Assembly (NCBI RefSeq): GCF_009925085.1
Contig: NZ_JAABNR010000008.1
Location: 62,001 to 126,000 of the forward strand
Length of the DNA: 64,000 bases
Direction of reading: 5' to 3'
Source: Stagnihabitans tardus
GTDB lineage: Bacteria > Pseudomonadota > Alphaproteobacteria > Rhodobacterales > Rhodobacteraceae
Shown here: piece by piece, positions 45,924 through 53,692 of the stretch
Position numbering within the stretch: the stretch's first letter is position 1
How the letters are laid out: the number at the start of each line of letters is the position of its first letter
The notes under the pieces: model-generated
Databases searched by the model: none
What the model was told of the DNA's origin: nothing
The model's input: only the letters and a program-made list of their open reading frames with translations
Made by a program: the position numbers and the translations under genes

Positions 45924-46738
45924 TCGTGGTCAACGGCGATGCGGTCGGGGCCGAGTTCCCCACGGTGCTTTTCGACAATGCCTTGGCCTCGGCCACCCTC
46001 TCGGGCGCCACGGTTTCCGCCGGGGCCGCCCGGGAAAACGTCCTGGGGCCGCAAACCTTCGACTACTGGGAGCCGATAACGCAAACGGGCGTCCTGACGG
46101 CAACTTGGGCGGCGCCCATTCAGTTGGACATGGTGGCAATCGCGGCCCATAACCTGCACCTGACCGGCGCCAATCTGCGCGTCCATGCGGCGCCCGATCT
46201 GGTGGCCGTTACATCCAATATCACGGTCTTTGCTGCGGCCGATCTTGCGGCCAATGGAGCGGGGCCGCTTGCGGTGGTGTTTGGGTCGCGGACGGTGCAG
46301 AAGCTTTCTTTCACCTGCACGGCCGGGCCGGGCGCCCCCTTGCCTCGGATCGGAATTATCTATGCGGGGCAGCGACTGGCCATCCCCGGTGGCATCGCGC
46401 CCCCCTATGTGCAGGCCGAAGACGCCCGCAAGGTCGAGACGAACGCGGCCCAAAGCCTGGGCGGCCATTACCTGCGAGGTATGGCGCGGCGCAAGGCCAT
46501 GCGGCAAACGGCGCAGATTTCCGCCGTGGAGCGGGCTTGGGCTGACGGTGCCCTTCAGCCCTTCCGGGCCGCCTATGACATGGGGGCGCCGTTCTTTTGG
46601 GCCGGTTCCCCGGCCTTCCTGACCCGTGATCTGTCTTACGCTTGGCGCCCGGATGATGCGCCCGAACTGCGGCCGCAAGTGCTGGCAGGCGGGGCGCGGG
46701 TGGGCCTGACTTTGGAGTTGGCAGGTTATGGCGGTTGA
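45920..46738 (+). CDS. Distal tail/baseplate protein (putative)
   Basis: 272 aa. Directly follows the tape measure gene with a four-base overlap, the classical place of the distal tail protein. The beta-rich N-terminal half contains LGPQTFDYWEPITQTGVLTATWAAPIQLDMVAIAAHNLHLTGANLRVHAAPD, a jelly-roll-like carbohydrate-binding pattern. The C-terminal half reads VERAWADGALQPFRAAYDMGAPFFWAG. Function is inferred mainly from position. Confidence 0.75.
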   Translation: MIVVNGDAVGAEFPTVLFDNALASATLSGATVSAGAARENVLGPQTFDYWEPITQTGVLTATWAAPIQLDMVAIAAHNLHLTGANLRVHAAPDLVAVTSNITVFAAADLAANGAGPLAVVFGSRTVQKLSFTCTAGPGAPLPRIGIIYAGQRLAIPGGIAPPYVQAEDARKVETNAAQSLGGHYLRGMARRKAMRQTAQISAVERAWADGALQPFRAAYDMGAPFFWAGSPAFLTRDLSYAWRPDDAPELRPQVLAGGARVGLTLELAGYGG

Positions 46739-48479
46739 ACCCTTCACCATCGTGGAAATTGACGTGGGCCGGTGTGCCAACGTCTTCGGAACGGCGCCTT
46801 GCACGGCCGCCCTTGGCGGGGCCGTGGCGGCCAAGTGCTTCAACACCTTTGGCACCTGTGAAGCCACTGTGGCCTTCGTGCCGGGCGTCATGACGCTGCG
46901 GTATACCCTGCCCACGCCTGGGGCGCCTCTGGCCCCGCTGACCTTCCCGGCGCTTGTCTCAGTCTCGGCCGATACCTCAACTGTGAACATCGCCGGGGCT
47001 GATGACAGCATGGGCGCTTTTGGGCGGCGCGGTTCGGTCGAAATCGAATTGCAAGACTTCCTGCACCATGACCGGGGGATTGACCTCTATCAGGCCGAGC
47101 GGGTGACCGGGGCGGCGCAAGCCGATGGCATCGGATACACGCCCGAAAGCCGGGGAACCCATTTCGGCCGGCTGCGGGCGCGGTGGCCCCATTATGCGGG
47201 CCGGGCCTGTCGCGTGATCGAGGGTTATTTGGTGGGGGGCGCCGTGGTCAACACTGTGACCCGGCATTACGTCTTGACCGGGTTTACGGCGCCAGACAGT
47301 TCCGGCCGCGTCAAGCTTGCGGCGGCCGATGTGCTTAACCTTGCGGACAATGACCGGGCGCAATGCCCCAAGCCGGGGGCGGGCGTCCTGGCAGCGGCCA
47401 TAGGCACGGGCGACACGGCCTTGACCTTGGCGCCCTCGGGCATCGGGGCGCAATACCCTGCGGCCGGGCGGGCGGTGATCGGATCGGAGATTGTCGACTA
47501 CACCCGGGCGGGCGATCTGGTGACCCTGACGGCCCGGGCGGTATCGGGGTCCACCCTCTCGACCCACGCGGCGGCCGATACCTTCCAACCGGTCTGGACG
47601 GCGGCCGGGGTGCGGATTGATGACGCCCTGAAGGATTGGCTTGTGAACTTCGCCGGGGTGCCCTCGGCCTTCATACCGGCGGCAGCCTGGGCCGCTGAAG
47701 TCACGCGATGGGCGCCTGATGTGCGCCTCTGGTCGGACGTGTGCAGCCCTACGGGGGTCAACAAGCTTGCGGGCGAGTTGGCGGCCCTTGGGGTTTCGGT
47801 CTGGTGGGATGACGCGGCCCAACTGGTGGGCCTGAAGGTCAACCGGCCGCCTGATGGGGATACGGTCTGGACCCTGACAGAGGGCGACAATCTGCTTTCG
47901 ATCGAGATCATGGACCGAGACGAGGACCGGTTGACCGATCTTCTTTTCCTCACGGTCCAGAAAGACCCGACCAAGAGCGCCACCGATCCGGCCAACTTCC
48001 TGCGGGCCGCCTGGATACAGGACACCAAGGCCAAGCGCCCGGAAGCTTATGGCGACACGAAAACCCGCAAGGTCTTCTGTCGCTGGTTCAACAGGGGTGA
48101 CGACTCGGCCGCCCTGACCTTGGGAACCCGCGTCTTGAAGCGGTTTTCCTCGGCGCCCGCCCGCGTCAAGCTGACGGTGAGCAAGAATGACCGCGCCATT
48201 GGCCTGACTGACGTTCTGTCCCTGACCTCGGCCGGATTGCAGGACAAGACCGGCGCGACCCCGGCCAGCCTTTGGCAGGTCATCAGCCGCAAGGAAACGG
48301 CCGATGCAGTCGAGTTGCTGGCCCAAGCCTACCAATGGGCCGGGCGCTATGGCTTTGCCCTGGTCAATACCGCGCCCGTCTGGGCCTCGGCCTCGGCCGC
48401 TGAAAAGGCCGTGGGGGAATGGGCCTGTGATGCAACCCTGAAAATGCCGGACGGAACCCCGGCTTATGAGGCGATCTGA
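46728..48479 (+). CDS. Tail hub/tip protein with four-cysteine N-terminal motif
   Basis: 583 aa. The N-terminal 60 residues hold C-x8-C-x11-C-x6-C (CANVFGTAPC ... KCFNTFGTC), conserved in tail proteins of many proteobacterial siphophages and reminiscent of the iron-sulfur-binding cysteines of lambda gpL. The rest is beta-rich (VRLWSDVCSPTGVNKLAGELAALGVSVWWDDAAQLVGLKVNRPP is typical of hub domains). It overlaps the previous gene by 11 bases. Likely the central hub below the tube; metal binding is inferred. Confidence 0.8.
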   Translation: MAVEPFTIVEIDVGRCANVFGTAPCTAALGGAVAAKCFNTFGTCEATVAFVPGVMTLRYTLPTPGAPLAPLTFPALVSVSADTSTVNIAGADDSMGAFGRRGSVEIELQDFLHHDRGIDLYQAERVTGAAQADGIGYTPESRGTHFGRLRARWPHYAGRACRVIEGYLVGGAVVNTVTRHYVLTGFTAPDSSGRVKLAAADVLNLADNDRAQCPKPGAGVLAAAIGTGDTALTLAPSGIGAQYPAAGRAVIGSEIVDYTRAGDLVTLTARAVSGSTLSTHAAADTFQPVWTAAGVRIDDALKDWLVNFAGVPSAFIPAAAWAAEVTRWAPDVRLWSDVCSPTGVNKLAGELAALGVSVWWDDAAQLVGLKVNRPPDGDTVWTLTEGDNLLSIEIMDRDEDRLTDLLFLTVQKDPTKSATDPANFLRAAWIQDTKAKRPEAYGDTKTRKVFCRWFNRGDDSAALTLGTRVLKRFSSAPARVKLTVSKNDRAIGLTDVLSLTSAGLQDKTGATPASLWQVISRKETADAVELLAQAYQWAGRYGFALVNTAPVWASASAAEKAVGEWACDATLKMPDGTPAYEAI

Positions 48480-49027
48480 TGACTGATTACAGCGCGATTG
48501 CGGAGACTGAAACCGACCCCGGGGCGCCGTCCAAGTCCAGCCTGTGGAAGCGGTGGGCCAAGAACTGGATTGCCGGTTTTGAAGGGGCAGCGGGCGCCCC
48601 GCGGCTGATGGGCGAGGCCATCGCCACGGCGGCCAACGGCGCCTTGCCGGTGCTGACTGTCACGGCCTCGGACGCCTTCGACCTGGGCGAGGGCATGGCG
48701 CCGGTTGCGGGAACGGCCGTTGCCACCACGGCGGCCGAAGTGGTGGCGCAAACCTACACGGTGGCATTGTTCACCGGTTCGGTTCGGGTGCGGGCCACCA
48801 TCACGGCGGGGGGCGGCGGGGTCGCAACCGCGATCCTCTACAAGAATGGGGTTTCGTTCGGCTCTTCCACGACCTCTTCCCAATCCTATGACGTGCCGGT
48901 TGTGCCGGGCGATGTGCTGCAATGGCGGCACAAGACCAACGGAACCGGAACTTCCACCTTCTCGGGCGCGGTGGCCCGGGCAAGCAACAGCTATTTGCCG
49001 CAATCCGCTTTCCGAAAGGCGGTCTAA
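48479..49027 (+). CDS. Phage tail-tip associated protein of unknown function
   Basis: 182 aa. N-terminal 45 residues are polar and Trp-rich (SLWKRWAKNWIAGFEGAAGAPRLMGEAIATAANG); the remainder is Thr/Val-rich beta structure (VRVRATITAGGGGVATAILYKNGVSFGSSTTSSQSYDVPVVPGDVLQW), like a small collagen-free fibre or receptor-binding head. Last gene before the lysis cassette, so a short tail fibre/tip role is plausible. No family recognised. Confidence 0.7.
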   Translation: MTDYSAIAETETDPGAPSKSSLWKRWAKNWIAGFEGAAGAPRLMGEAIATAANGALPVLTVTASDAFDLGEGMAPVAGTAVATTAAEVVAQTYTVALFTGSVRVRATITAGGGGVATAILYKNGVSFGSSTTSSQSYDVPVVPGDVLQWRHKTNGTGTSTFSGAVARASNSYLPQSAFRKAV

Positions 49028-49030
49028 AAA

Positions 49031-49216
49031 ATGAAAGGGCAGGCTTTGAACAGAGTGACCAATGGAGTGGCGGCGGCGGGGGTGACCCTGCCCGCCTGGG
49101 AAGTGCATCTGCAACACGCCGGGGTGATTGCCGCCTCGGTGGTGCCGATTCTCTCGGCCCTGTGGCTGGCCGTGCAAATCGTGCGGTTCGTCCAAGCCTG
49201 GAGGGCCGCCAAATGA
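49031..49216 (+). CDS. Small membrane protein, putative holin
   Basis: 61 aa. One clear hydrophobic segment at about residues 30-53 (HAGVIAASVVPILSALWLAVQIVRF) with a positively charged C-terminus. It directly precedes, and overlaps by four bases, a GH24 endolysin gene, the usual place of a holin. A single-helix holin or a pinholin would suit a signal-anchor-release endolysin. Holin role is inferred from position and topology. Confidence 0.7.
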   Translation: MKGQALNRVTNGVAAAGVTLPAWEVHLQHAGVIAASVVPILSALWLAVQIVRFVQAWRAAK

Positions 49217-49677
49217 AAAGCCGGTTGGCGATGGCGGCCGGTCTGATGGCGGCCGCCGTGGCGCTGGTGGGTGGGTTCGAGGGGCGGCGCCTCTCGGCCT
49301 ATCTCGACGGCGGCGGGGTGCCCACGATCTGCTTTGGCGCAACCAAGGGGGTGCGCCTGGGCGACACGGCCACGGCGGGCGAGTGTGACAGTCGGTTGCG
49401 GGCCGATCTGGTCGAACATGAGGCGGCCTTGCGCGCCTGCCTGAAGGCGCCCGATGCGATCCCGGATCAATCCTATCTGGCGCTGGTGTCTTGGGCCTTC
49501 AACGTGGGCACCGGCGCGGCCTGCAAGTCAACGGCCGTGCGCCTGGTCAACGCGGGTGATCTGCGGGCCGCCTGCAATCAACTGCCCCGGTGGGTGCGAG
49601 ACAACGGCCGGGTGATCCCCGGCCTTGTCAACCGGCGCCAATCCGAACAGGCGCTGTGTCTGGAGGGCCTGCGATGA
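49213..49677 (+). CDS. Endolysin, glycoside hydrolase 24 lysozyme, likely SAR type
   Basis: 154 aa. The T4-lysozyme-like catalytic Glu is in GGFEGRRLSAY, followed by YLDGGGVPTICFGAT with the Asp and Thr of the E-D-T triad. LVSWAFNVGTGAACKSTAVRLVNAGDLRAACNQLPRWVRDNGRVIPGLVNRRQSEQALCL completes the fold. The first 20 residues are a weakly hydrophobic Ala/Gly-rich helix (LAMAAGLMAAAVALVGG), as in signal-anchor-release endolysins, which are held in the membrane until the holin depolarises it. Confidence 0.93.
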   Translation: MKSRLAMAAGLMAAAVALVGGFEGRRLSAYLDGGGVPTICFGATKGVRLGDTATAGECDSRLRADLVEHEAALRACLKAPDAIPDQSYLALVSWAFNVGTGAACKSTAVRLVNAGDLRAACNQLPRWVRDNGRVIPGLVNRRQSEQALCLEGLR

Positions 49678-49937
49678 TCCGGCTTTACATCGTGGCGGGC
49701 CTTTGCCTGGTGATCTGGGCTTTGATGGCGCGGGCGGAATTGACGGCCGCCCGGGCCGATCTGGCGCGGGTCGAGGCCAAGGCGGCGGGGCTGGAAGAGG
49801 CGGCCCGGTTTCACGCGGTCGAGGCCCGGCGCCGGGAAGCGGCGGCCGCCCTGGACATGGAACTTCAACAGGGAGCCGGGGCCGATGCGCCGTTATCTGA
49901 TTATCTGCGCCTTGGCGCTGGCAGGGTGTGGCCCTGA
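49674..49937 (+). CDS. Rz-like inner-membrane spanin
   Basis: 87 aa. N-terminal membrane anchor (IRLYIVAGLCLVIWALMA) followed by a charged coiled coil (ELTAARADLARVEAKAAGLEEAARFHAVEARRREAAAALD). This is the i-spanin layout. It overlaps the endolysin stop by four bases, and an Rz1-type lipoprotein gene is nested in its end in another frame. Together they bridge and fuse the two membranes at lysis. Confidence 0.85.
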   Translation: MIRLYIVAGLCLVIWALMARAELTAARADLARVEAKAAGLEEAARFHAVEARRREAAAALDMELQQGAGADAPLSDYLRLGAGRVWP

Positions 49938-50100
49938 CCCGGCCACGATCCCGCCCGACCTGCTGACGCCCTGCCCGGGATGGGTGGGGCCTCGGCCCGA
50001 GACCGAAGGCCAGTTGATCCGGGCGGCGCTGGCAGAGAAAGGGGGGAGGCAATGCGCAAACGGCAAGCTTCAGGCCATAGCCACGCTTTCGGGCGGCTGA
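49885..50100 (+). CDS. Rz1-like outer-membrane spanin lipoprotein, nested
   Basis: 71 aa. Lipoprotein signal RRYLIICALALAGC with lipobox ALAGC (Cys 15), then a Pro-rich mature segment (GPDPATIPPDLLTPCPGWVGP) as in Rz1. The start lies 53 bases inside the Rz-like gene in a different frame, the embedded arrangement known from lambda. Longer than lambda Rz1. Confidence 0.85.
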   Translation: MRRYLIICALALAGCGPDPATIPPDLLTPCPGWVGPRPETEGQLIRAALAEKGGRQCANGKLQAIATLSGG

Positions 50101-50417
50101 AGGTCCAGCTTTGCGAGGCCCTGCGGCGCCACCTGAATGAAGGCGGGCGGCCCCGGGTGCCGGTGGCGGGCGTGATGCTGTGGCAGGCCTTCGCCACGCT
50201 GTGCGAGGGCAGGACATGGCGCGGGGGGATACCCGATCCGATCCGGTGGGGGGACGGCCTGGCGCGGCTGGCGCTGGCCCGGATCGTGCTGCACCCGCAC
50301 CACGTCGAGGCCCTGGAGGCAATGGACGCGGAATGGCTGGCATGGGCCGCCGTGCCGCCATCGGAGCGCGTGGCGGGGCCTCTGACCGGCGCGGCCTTTG
50401 ATGCGATGTTCAGCTAG
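50052..50417 (+). CDS. Hypothetical phage protein after the lysis cassette
   Basis: 121 aa. Starts at ATG 50052 behind GGGGGGAGG, inside the end of the Rz1-like gene. Basic N-terminus (MRKRQASGHSHAFGRLKVQLCEALRRHL), then a helical region with several Trp (RTWRGGIPDPIRWGDGLARLALARIVLHPHHVEALEAMDAEWLAW). No family recognised. Its 3' end overlaps the convergent Arc-type gene by eight bases. Confidence 0.65.
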   Translation: MRKRQASGHSHAFGRLKVQLCEALRRHLNEGGRPRVPVAGVMLWQAFATLCEGRTWRGGIPDPIRWGDGLARLALARIVLHPHHVEALEAMDAEWLAWAAVPPSERVAGPLTGAAFDAMFS

Positions 50418-50760
50418 TCCGGGGGGTGATCGGCAGGAACACCATGGGGCCATGGTGCGGAACGTCTTTCACCATGGCCGTTGACCCAAGAGCGGCAATC
50501 TTGGCGTTCACCTCGGCTTTGCGCGCCTCGGTTTCCTCGGGGGTCGAGGCGGAAAGGATATAGGCCAGAAGGTCGCGGGCTGCGGTTTCGGATAGTGGGT
50601 CTGGTTCCGGGTAGGTGGCTTCTAGCGTGGCCACAATTTCCGCGTTCATGGAGCGCCCGGCCGCCTCGGCTGCGGCCCGTATGCGGTCCCGCATGCCTGG
50701 AGGCATGCGCACAATGAAGCGTTCCATGAGTTCTGACGGGTATGGGTCACGATCCTGCAT
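50410..50760 (-). CDS. Arc family ribbon-helix-helix protein (leftward)
   Basis: 116 aa, the only minus-strand gene in the prophage. Residues about 11-52 are an Arc/Mnt-type ribbon-helix-helix (ERFIVRMPPGMRDRIRAAAEAAGRSMNAEIVATLEATYP): beta strand FIVRMP, then two helices with SMNAEIV. The longer C-terminal region (about residues 55-116) may mediate oligomer formation. It is divergent from a second Arc-type gene, with a perfect inverted repeat between them, and is a candidate lysogeny repressor. Confidence 0.88.
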   Translation of the reverse strand: MQDRDPYPSELMERFIVRMPPGMRDRIRAAAEAAGRSMNAEIVATLEATYPEPDPLSETAARDLLAYILSASTPEETEARKAEVNAKIAALGSTAMVKDVPHHGPMVFLPITPRTS

Positions 50761-50805
50761 GGCCTTGCATATCAGGTCATGCTTCCGAGTCGCAACCTAT
50801 CCTTC

Positions 50806-50865
50806 TTGACATGATGCCAACTTGGCGCCAAGTATCGTTTAATGCCAAGTTGGCATCATAGGAGG
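50806..50865. promoter_or_regulatory. Divergent promoter/operator between the two Arc-type genes
   Basis: ATGATGCCAACTTGGC (50811-50826) and GCCAAGTTGGCATCAT (50844-50859) are perfect 16-bp inverted copies 17 bp apart. Each arm holds its own palindromic core GCCAA-N-TTGGC, and TTGGCGCCAA (50822-50831) gives a third overlapping dyad. TTGACA (50806-50811), a consensus -35 box, runs into the left arm, so a bound Arc-type repressor would block the rightward promoter. AGGAGG (50860-50865) serves the gene at 50871. Confidence 0.85.
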
Positions 50866-50870
50866 TTTTA

Positions 50871-51074
50871 ATGAAGAAGTTTCCTTCGGACAGCGCCAAG
50901 AAGTTCAACGTTCGCATGTCGGATGAACTGCACTCGCAACTGAAGGCGGCCGCAGCGATCAACCGCCGTTCCCTGAACTCGGAAATCCTGGTTCGCCTTG
51001 GCTGCGAGGGCAAAGCGAAGATGGCTCCCGTTTCCGGCGATCATGCGGCGCAACTGAGGCGGGAAGGCGCATGA
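50871..51074 (+). CDS. Arc family ribbon-helix-helix protein (rightward)
   Basis: 67 aa, the size of Arc or Mnt. KKFNVRMSDELHSQLKAAAAINRRSLNSEILVRL is a clear ribbon-helix-helix: DNA-contacting strand KFNVRM and helix B with SLNSEIL. Its RBS lies next to the inverted repeat, so it is likely autoregulated and opposes or cooperates with the leftward Arc-type protein. It heads the early rightward operon up to the integrase. Confidence 0.9.
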   Translation: MKKFPSDSAKKFNVRMSDELHSQLKAAAAINRRSLNSEILVRLGCEGKAKMAPVSGDHAAQLRREGA

Positions 51075-51298
51075 GTTTGCACAAGCTTTGGCTGAACCCG
51101 TGCCCGCATTGTCTGCACGACATTGCCAAGCCCATGCGGGCCGTTGGCCACGGTGACGGAGCGTTTTTCGCGGTTGTTTGCGTGATCGGATACGGCGGCT
51201 GCGGCCATGTTGGCCCGGTGCTGGAAGGTGAAGGCGCGGCAATCGACGGATGGAACCGGGCAAACTTGCCCTACTGGTTGGAGGAAATGGCGGGATGA
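51071..51298 (+). CDS. Lar-like zinc-ribbon protein 1
   Basis: 75 aa. LNPCPHCLHDIAKPMRAVG ... VCVIGYGGCGHVGPVLEGEGAAIDGWNRANLP resembles the restriction-alleviation protein Lar family: a CPxC pair near the N-terminus, a single-Cys second half and a C-terminal A..GWN. The second zinc pair is degenerate (only GGCGH). If it acts like Lar it would modulate host restriction; this is inference from weak similarity. Confidence 0.6.
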   Translation: MSLHKLWLNPCPHCLHDIAKPMRAVGHGDGAFFAVVCVIGYGGCGHVGPVLEGEGAAIDGWNRANLPYWLEEMAG

Positions 51299-51507
51299 AA
51301 CCGAAAGCACTTTACGCCGATCTGGCGGCGCTGGCCTGCCACTGCGGCGGCGGCGATCCGGTCGAGGTCTGGGACATGATGGGCAATGCCTTTTGGTGCC
51401 AGTGCGCGACCTGCGGCAACACTGTTCACGGCGACACGCCCGATGATGCCAGGGCGTCCTGGAACATGGAAGCGCGGGCGATGCTGGCCCGGGGGGTGGC
51501 GGCATGA
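51295..51507 (+). CDS. Lar-like zinc-ribbon protein 2
   Basis: 70 aa. Two Cys clusters, ALACHCGGGDPVEVWDM and FWCQCATCGNTVHGDTPDDARASWN, match the small Lar zinc-ribbon pattern, including the final DDARASWN. It overlaps the previous and next genes by four bases. Two adjacent Lar-like genes suggest duplication or two complementary anti-restriction factors. Confidence 0.65.
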   Translation: MKPKALYADLAALACHCGGGDPVEVWDMMGNAFWCQCATCGNTVHGDTPDDARASWNMEARAMLARGVAA

Positions 51508-51836
51508 CCCGGAAACCGAAGATGAAGGAAACGGCCGAAGATCAAGCCGTGACCGGCAAGGCCCTGGAGAACAGCGGCGCCCGCCTCTTGGAGATTGTCG
51601 AGGGGCTTGAGGAACTGGCCGACCGAATGGACGTGCTGAAGGAAGACCGCAAGAAGCGCTTGGCGGCCGCCAAGTCGGATGGCTACGACCCGAAAGCCAT
51701 TCAGCGGGTCATCCGGCAACGGGCCATGACCACGGAAGCGAAGAGCAAGGAGCGCGATCTTTTCGCGGTGGTCGGGGTCTATGAAGCCGCGATCTGGGAA
51801 GCGGAGCGCGGCCCGGAAATGGATGGGATGAAATGA
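51504..51836 (+). CDS. GapR-like (DUF2312) DNA-binding protein
   Basis: 110 aa. SGARLLEIVEGLEELADRMDVLKEDRKKRLAAAKSDGYDPKAIQRVIRQRAMT has the DUF2312/GapR pattern: coiled N-terminal helix, then AKSDGYDPKAIQRVIRQR. Caulobacter GapR binds overtwisted DNA and supports replication. A phage-borne copy might help phage replication or mimic the host factor. The ERD...VYEAAI end is also conserved. Confidence 0.8.
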   Translation: MTRKPKMKETAEDQAVTGKALENSGARLLEIVEGLEELADRMDVLKEDRKKRLAAAKSDGYDPKAIQRVIRQRAMTTEAKSKERDLFAVVGVYEAAIWEAERGPEMDGMK

Positions 51837-52519
51837 CGCCCCGGGCGCTGATCGGCTGCGAAACCTCGGGCCAGATGCGGCGGGCCTTTGCCGCCCGGGG
51901 GTGGGATGTTTGGTCCTGCGATCTGTTGCCCGCTGATGATGGGTCAAACCGGCATATCCGGGGCGACGTGCGCGACCTCTTGGGGGAAGGGTGGGATTTG
52001 CTGGCCGTCCTGCACCCGCCTTGCACCCGCCTTTGTCGGGCGGGGCAGCGGTGGCTTTACGGCCCGGGCAAGACGCGGCCCAAGGCCCTGCCCAAGGGTC
52101 GGACCTGGGAAAGCATGGTGGCGGAGTTTGAAGAGGCTTGCGCCCTTTTCTCGGCCTGTCTTCATGCCCCGATCCCGCGCCGGATGATCGAAAATCCCGT
52201 GATGCACTGTCACGCGGTCGAGGCCATCCAGCCGCCAAAGCCGCAGGTTGTTCAACCGTGGTGGTTTGGTGATCCGGCCTTTAAAGCCACCGGCCTCTAT
52301 CTGGCCGGGCTTCCGCCCTTGGTCGCGTCCAGTCCATTGACCCCGCCCGCCCATGGGTCGGAAGAGTGGCGCCGGTGGTCTGCGGTCCACCGGGCGGCGC
52401 CTGGGCCGGATCGGTGGAAAATCCGCAGCGCGACCTTTCCGGGGCTGGCGCGGGCCTGTGCCGATCAATGGGGGCCGCTGGTCGAGGCGGCCACGGGGTG
52501 GACCCATGCGGCGGCCTGA
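51833..52519 (+). CDS. Methyltransferase-like phage protein with HPPCT motif
   Basis: 228 aa. The N-terminus ALIGCETSGQMRRAFAARGWDVWSCDLLP is arranged like the SAM-binding motif I/II of cytosine-C5 methyltransferases, and LLAVLHPPCTRLCRAGQRW has a PPC motif as at their catalytic Cys. A target recognition domain and motifs IX-X are not evident, and the protein is short. I recall this family as common in phages under the label of DNA methyltransferase or hypothetical. Candidate for DNA modification or protection from restriction. Confidence 0.6.
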   Translation: MTPRALIGCETSGQMRRAFAARGWDVWSCDLLPADDGSNRHIRGDVRDLLGEGWDLLAVLHPPCTRLCRAGQRWLYGPGKTRPKALPKGRTWESMVAEFEEACALFSACLHAPIPRRMIENPVMHCHAVEAIQPPKPQVVQPWWFGDPAFKATGLYLAGLPPLVASSPLTPPAHGSEEWRRWSAVHRAAPGPDRWKIRSATFPGLARACADQWGPLVEAATGWTHAAA

Positions 52520-52706
52520 TCCGATCTTTGCCGCAGAGGCCACGGCCGCCCGGCTTTGCGACATGACGGCCGAAGAGTTTCGGCGCCTGGTCGAGGCGGG
52601 GCACCTTCCGCCCCCTCGGGTGATTGGCAAGCTGCGGCGCTACGACGTGGAAGAGCTGCGGCGCGTGATCCGGGGCGAGGCTGCGGCAGAGGCCTTGACA
52701 TGGTGA
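52506..52706 (+). CDS. Excisionase-like helix-turn-helix protein
   Basis: 66 aa. ARLCDMTAEEFRRLVEAGHLPPPRVIGKLRRYDVEELRRVIRG is a MerR/excisionase-type winged helix (AlpA/Xis-like). The start lies inside the methyltransferase-like gene, and its end overlaps the integrase start by seven bases. Position right before int suggests recombination directionality factor, but it could also be a regulator. Confidence 0.75.
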   Translation: MRRPDPIFAAEATAARLCDMTAEEFRRLVEAGHLPPPRVIGKLRRYDVEELRRVIRGEAAAEALTW

Positions 52707-53668
52707 CGGGGGGGAAGCGCTTTGTCTGGTCACCCGATGGCAAGCGGTGGTATTTCCGGCGCCTCGGCAAGCTGGTCAGGATCAAGGCCGAACCCGGGAC
52801 AGAAGAGTTTGACCGGGAATACTGGGAAATCATGCGGGGCAGGGTCGCGCCCCGGGGCACGTCCTGGGCGGAACTGATTGCCAGCTATCGGGCTTCCGAT
52901 CGGTGGCTTGGCCTGAAGCCTCGGACCCGGCGCGACTACGAAACCGTCATGGAATACATCACGGAAAAGAACGGCCGCAGGGATGCGACCCGGACGCGGC
53001 GGGCCGATGTAATCGCGGCCATGGATGCCAACCGGCATCGGACCCGGTTTGCAAACTATCTGCCCTCGGTCATGTCGCAAATCTTTGAACATGCCCAAGA
53101 CCTCGGCCTTATGGCCACCAATCCGGCCAAAGGGGTTCGGCGGCAAAAGGTGCCAGAGGATCGGCGCCGGGCGCATATCCCCTGGCCGGATGAGGCGGTG
53201 GACAAGTTCCGGGCAGAGGCCCGCCCGGCCGCCCGGCTGATCTTTGAGGTTGGGGTGGGCAGCGTCCAGCGGCCTAGCGATTGGCTGGCAATCCCCTGGG
53301 GCGCCTATGACGGGGACAGCCTGAGCCTTGTGCAGGGTAAGACGGGGGTCAAGCTGGTGATCCCCTGCACGGCCGCCCTGCGGGCCGCCCTAGACGCGGC
53401 GCGGCCGCCTGGTGTTGATCCTGCCCGGCCGATGACTTACAACAGCATGGCTTACCTGATGCTTAGGGAGCGGCGGCGCCTCGGCCTCGGCGCCTATGAC
53501 CTTCACGCCCTGCGGTATCGGGGGGTGATCGAACTGACCTGGGCGGGCTGCACTGATGACGAGATAGAGGCCTACAGCGGTCACGAGACAATCGAGATGA
53601 TCCGCAAATATGCGGGGGAAGCACGGCAGGAAATGCGGGCGCGGCAGGCCCGGGAAAAGCGGCCGTGA
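52700..53668 (+). CDS. Tyrosine recombinase (phage integrase)
   Basis: 322 aa. Full catalytic set: R191 (SVQRPSDWLAIPW), K214 (GKTG), H269-x-x-R272 (DLHALRYRG), H295 (YSGHETIEM) and nucleophile Y304 (IRKYAGEARQ). Core-binding SAM-like domain at about residues 52-140, N-terminal arm-binding part before that. ATG 52700 is chosen because it begins MVTGGKRF right after the excisionase-like overlap. It would recombine attP with the tRNA-Cys anticodon-arm region 110 bp downstream. Confidence 0.96.
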   Translation: MVTGGKRFVWSPDGKRWYFRRLGKLVRIKAEPGTEEFDREYWEIMRGRVAPRGTSWAELIASYRASDRWLGLKPRTRRDYETVMEYITEKNGRRDATRTRRADVIAAMDANRHRTRFANYLPSVMSQIFEHAQDLGLMATNPAKGVRRQKVPEDRRRAHIPWPDEAVDKFRAEARPAARLIFEVGVGSVQRPSDWLAIPWGAYDGDSLSLVQGKTGVKLVIPCTAALRAALDAARPPGVDPARPMTYNSMAYLMLRERRRLGLGAYDLHALRYRGVIELTWAGCTDDEIEAYSGHETIEMIRKYAGEARQEMRARQAREKRP

Positions 53669-53692
53669 ACGAACACGGCACAAAGCGGCATT

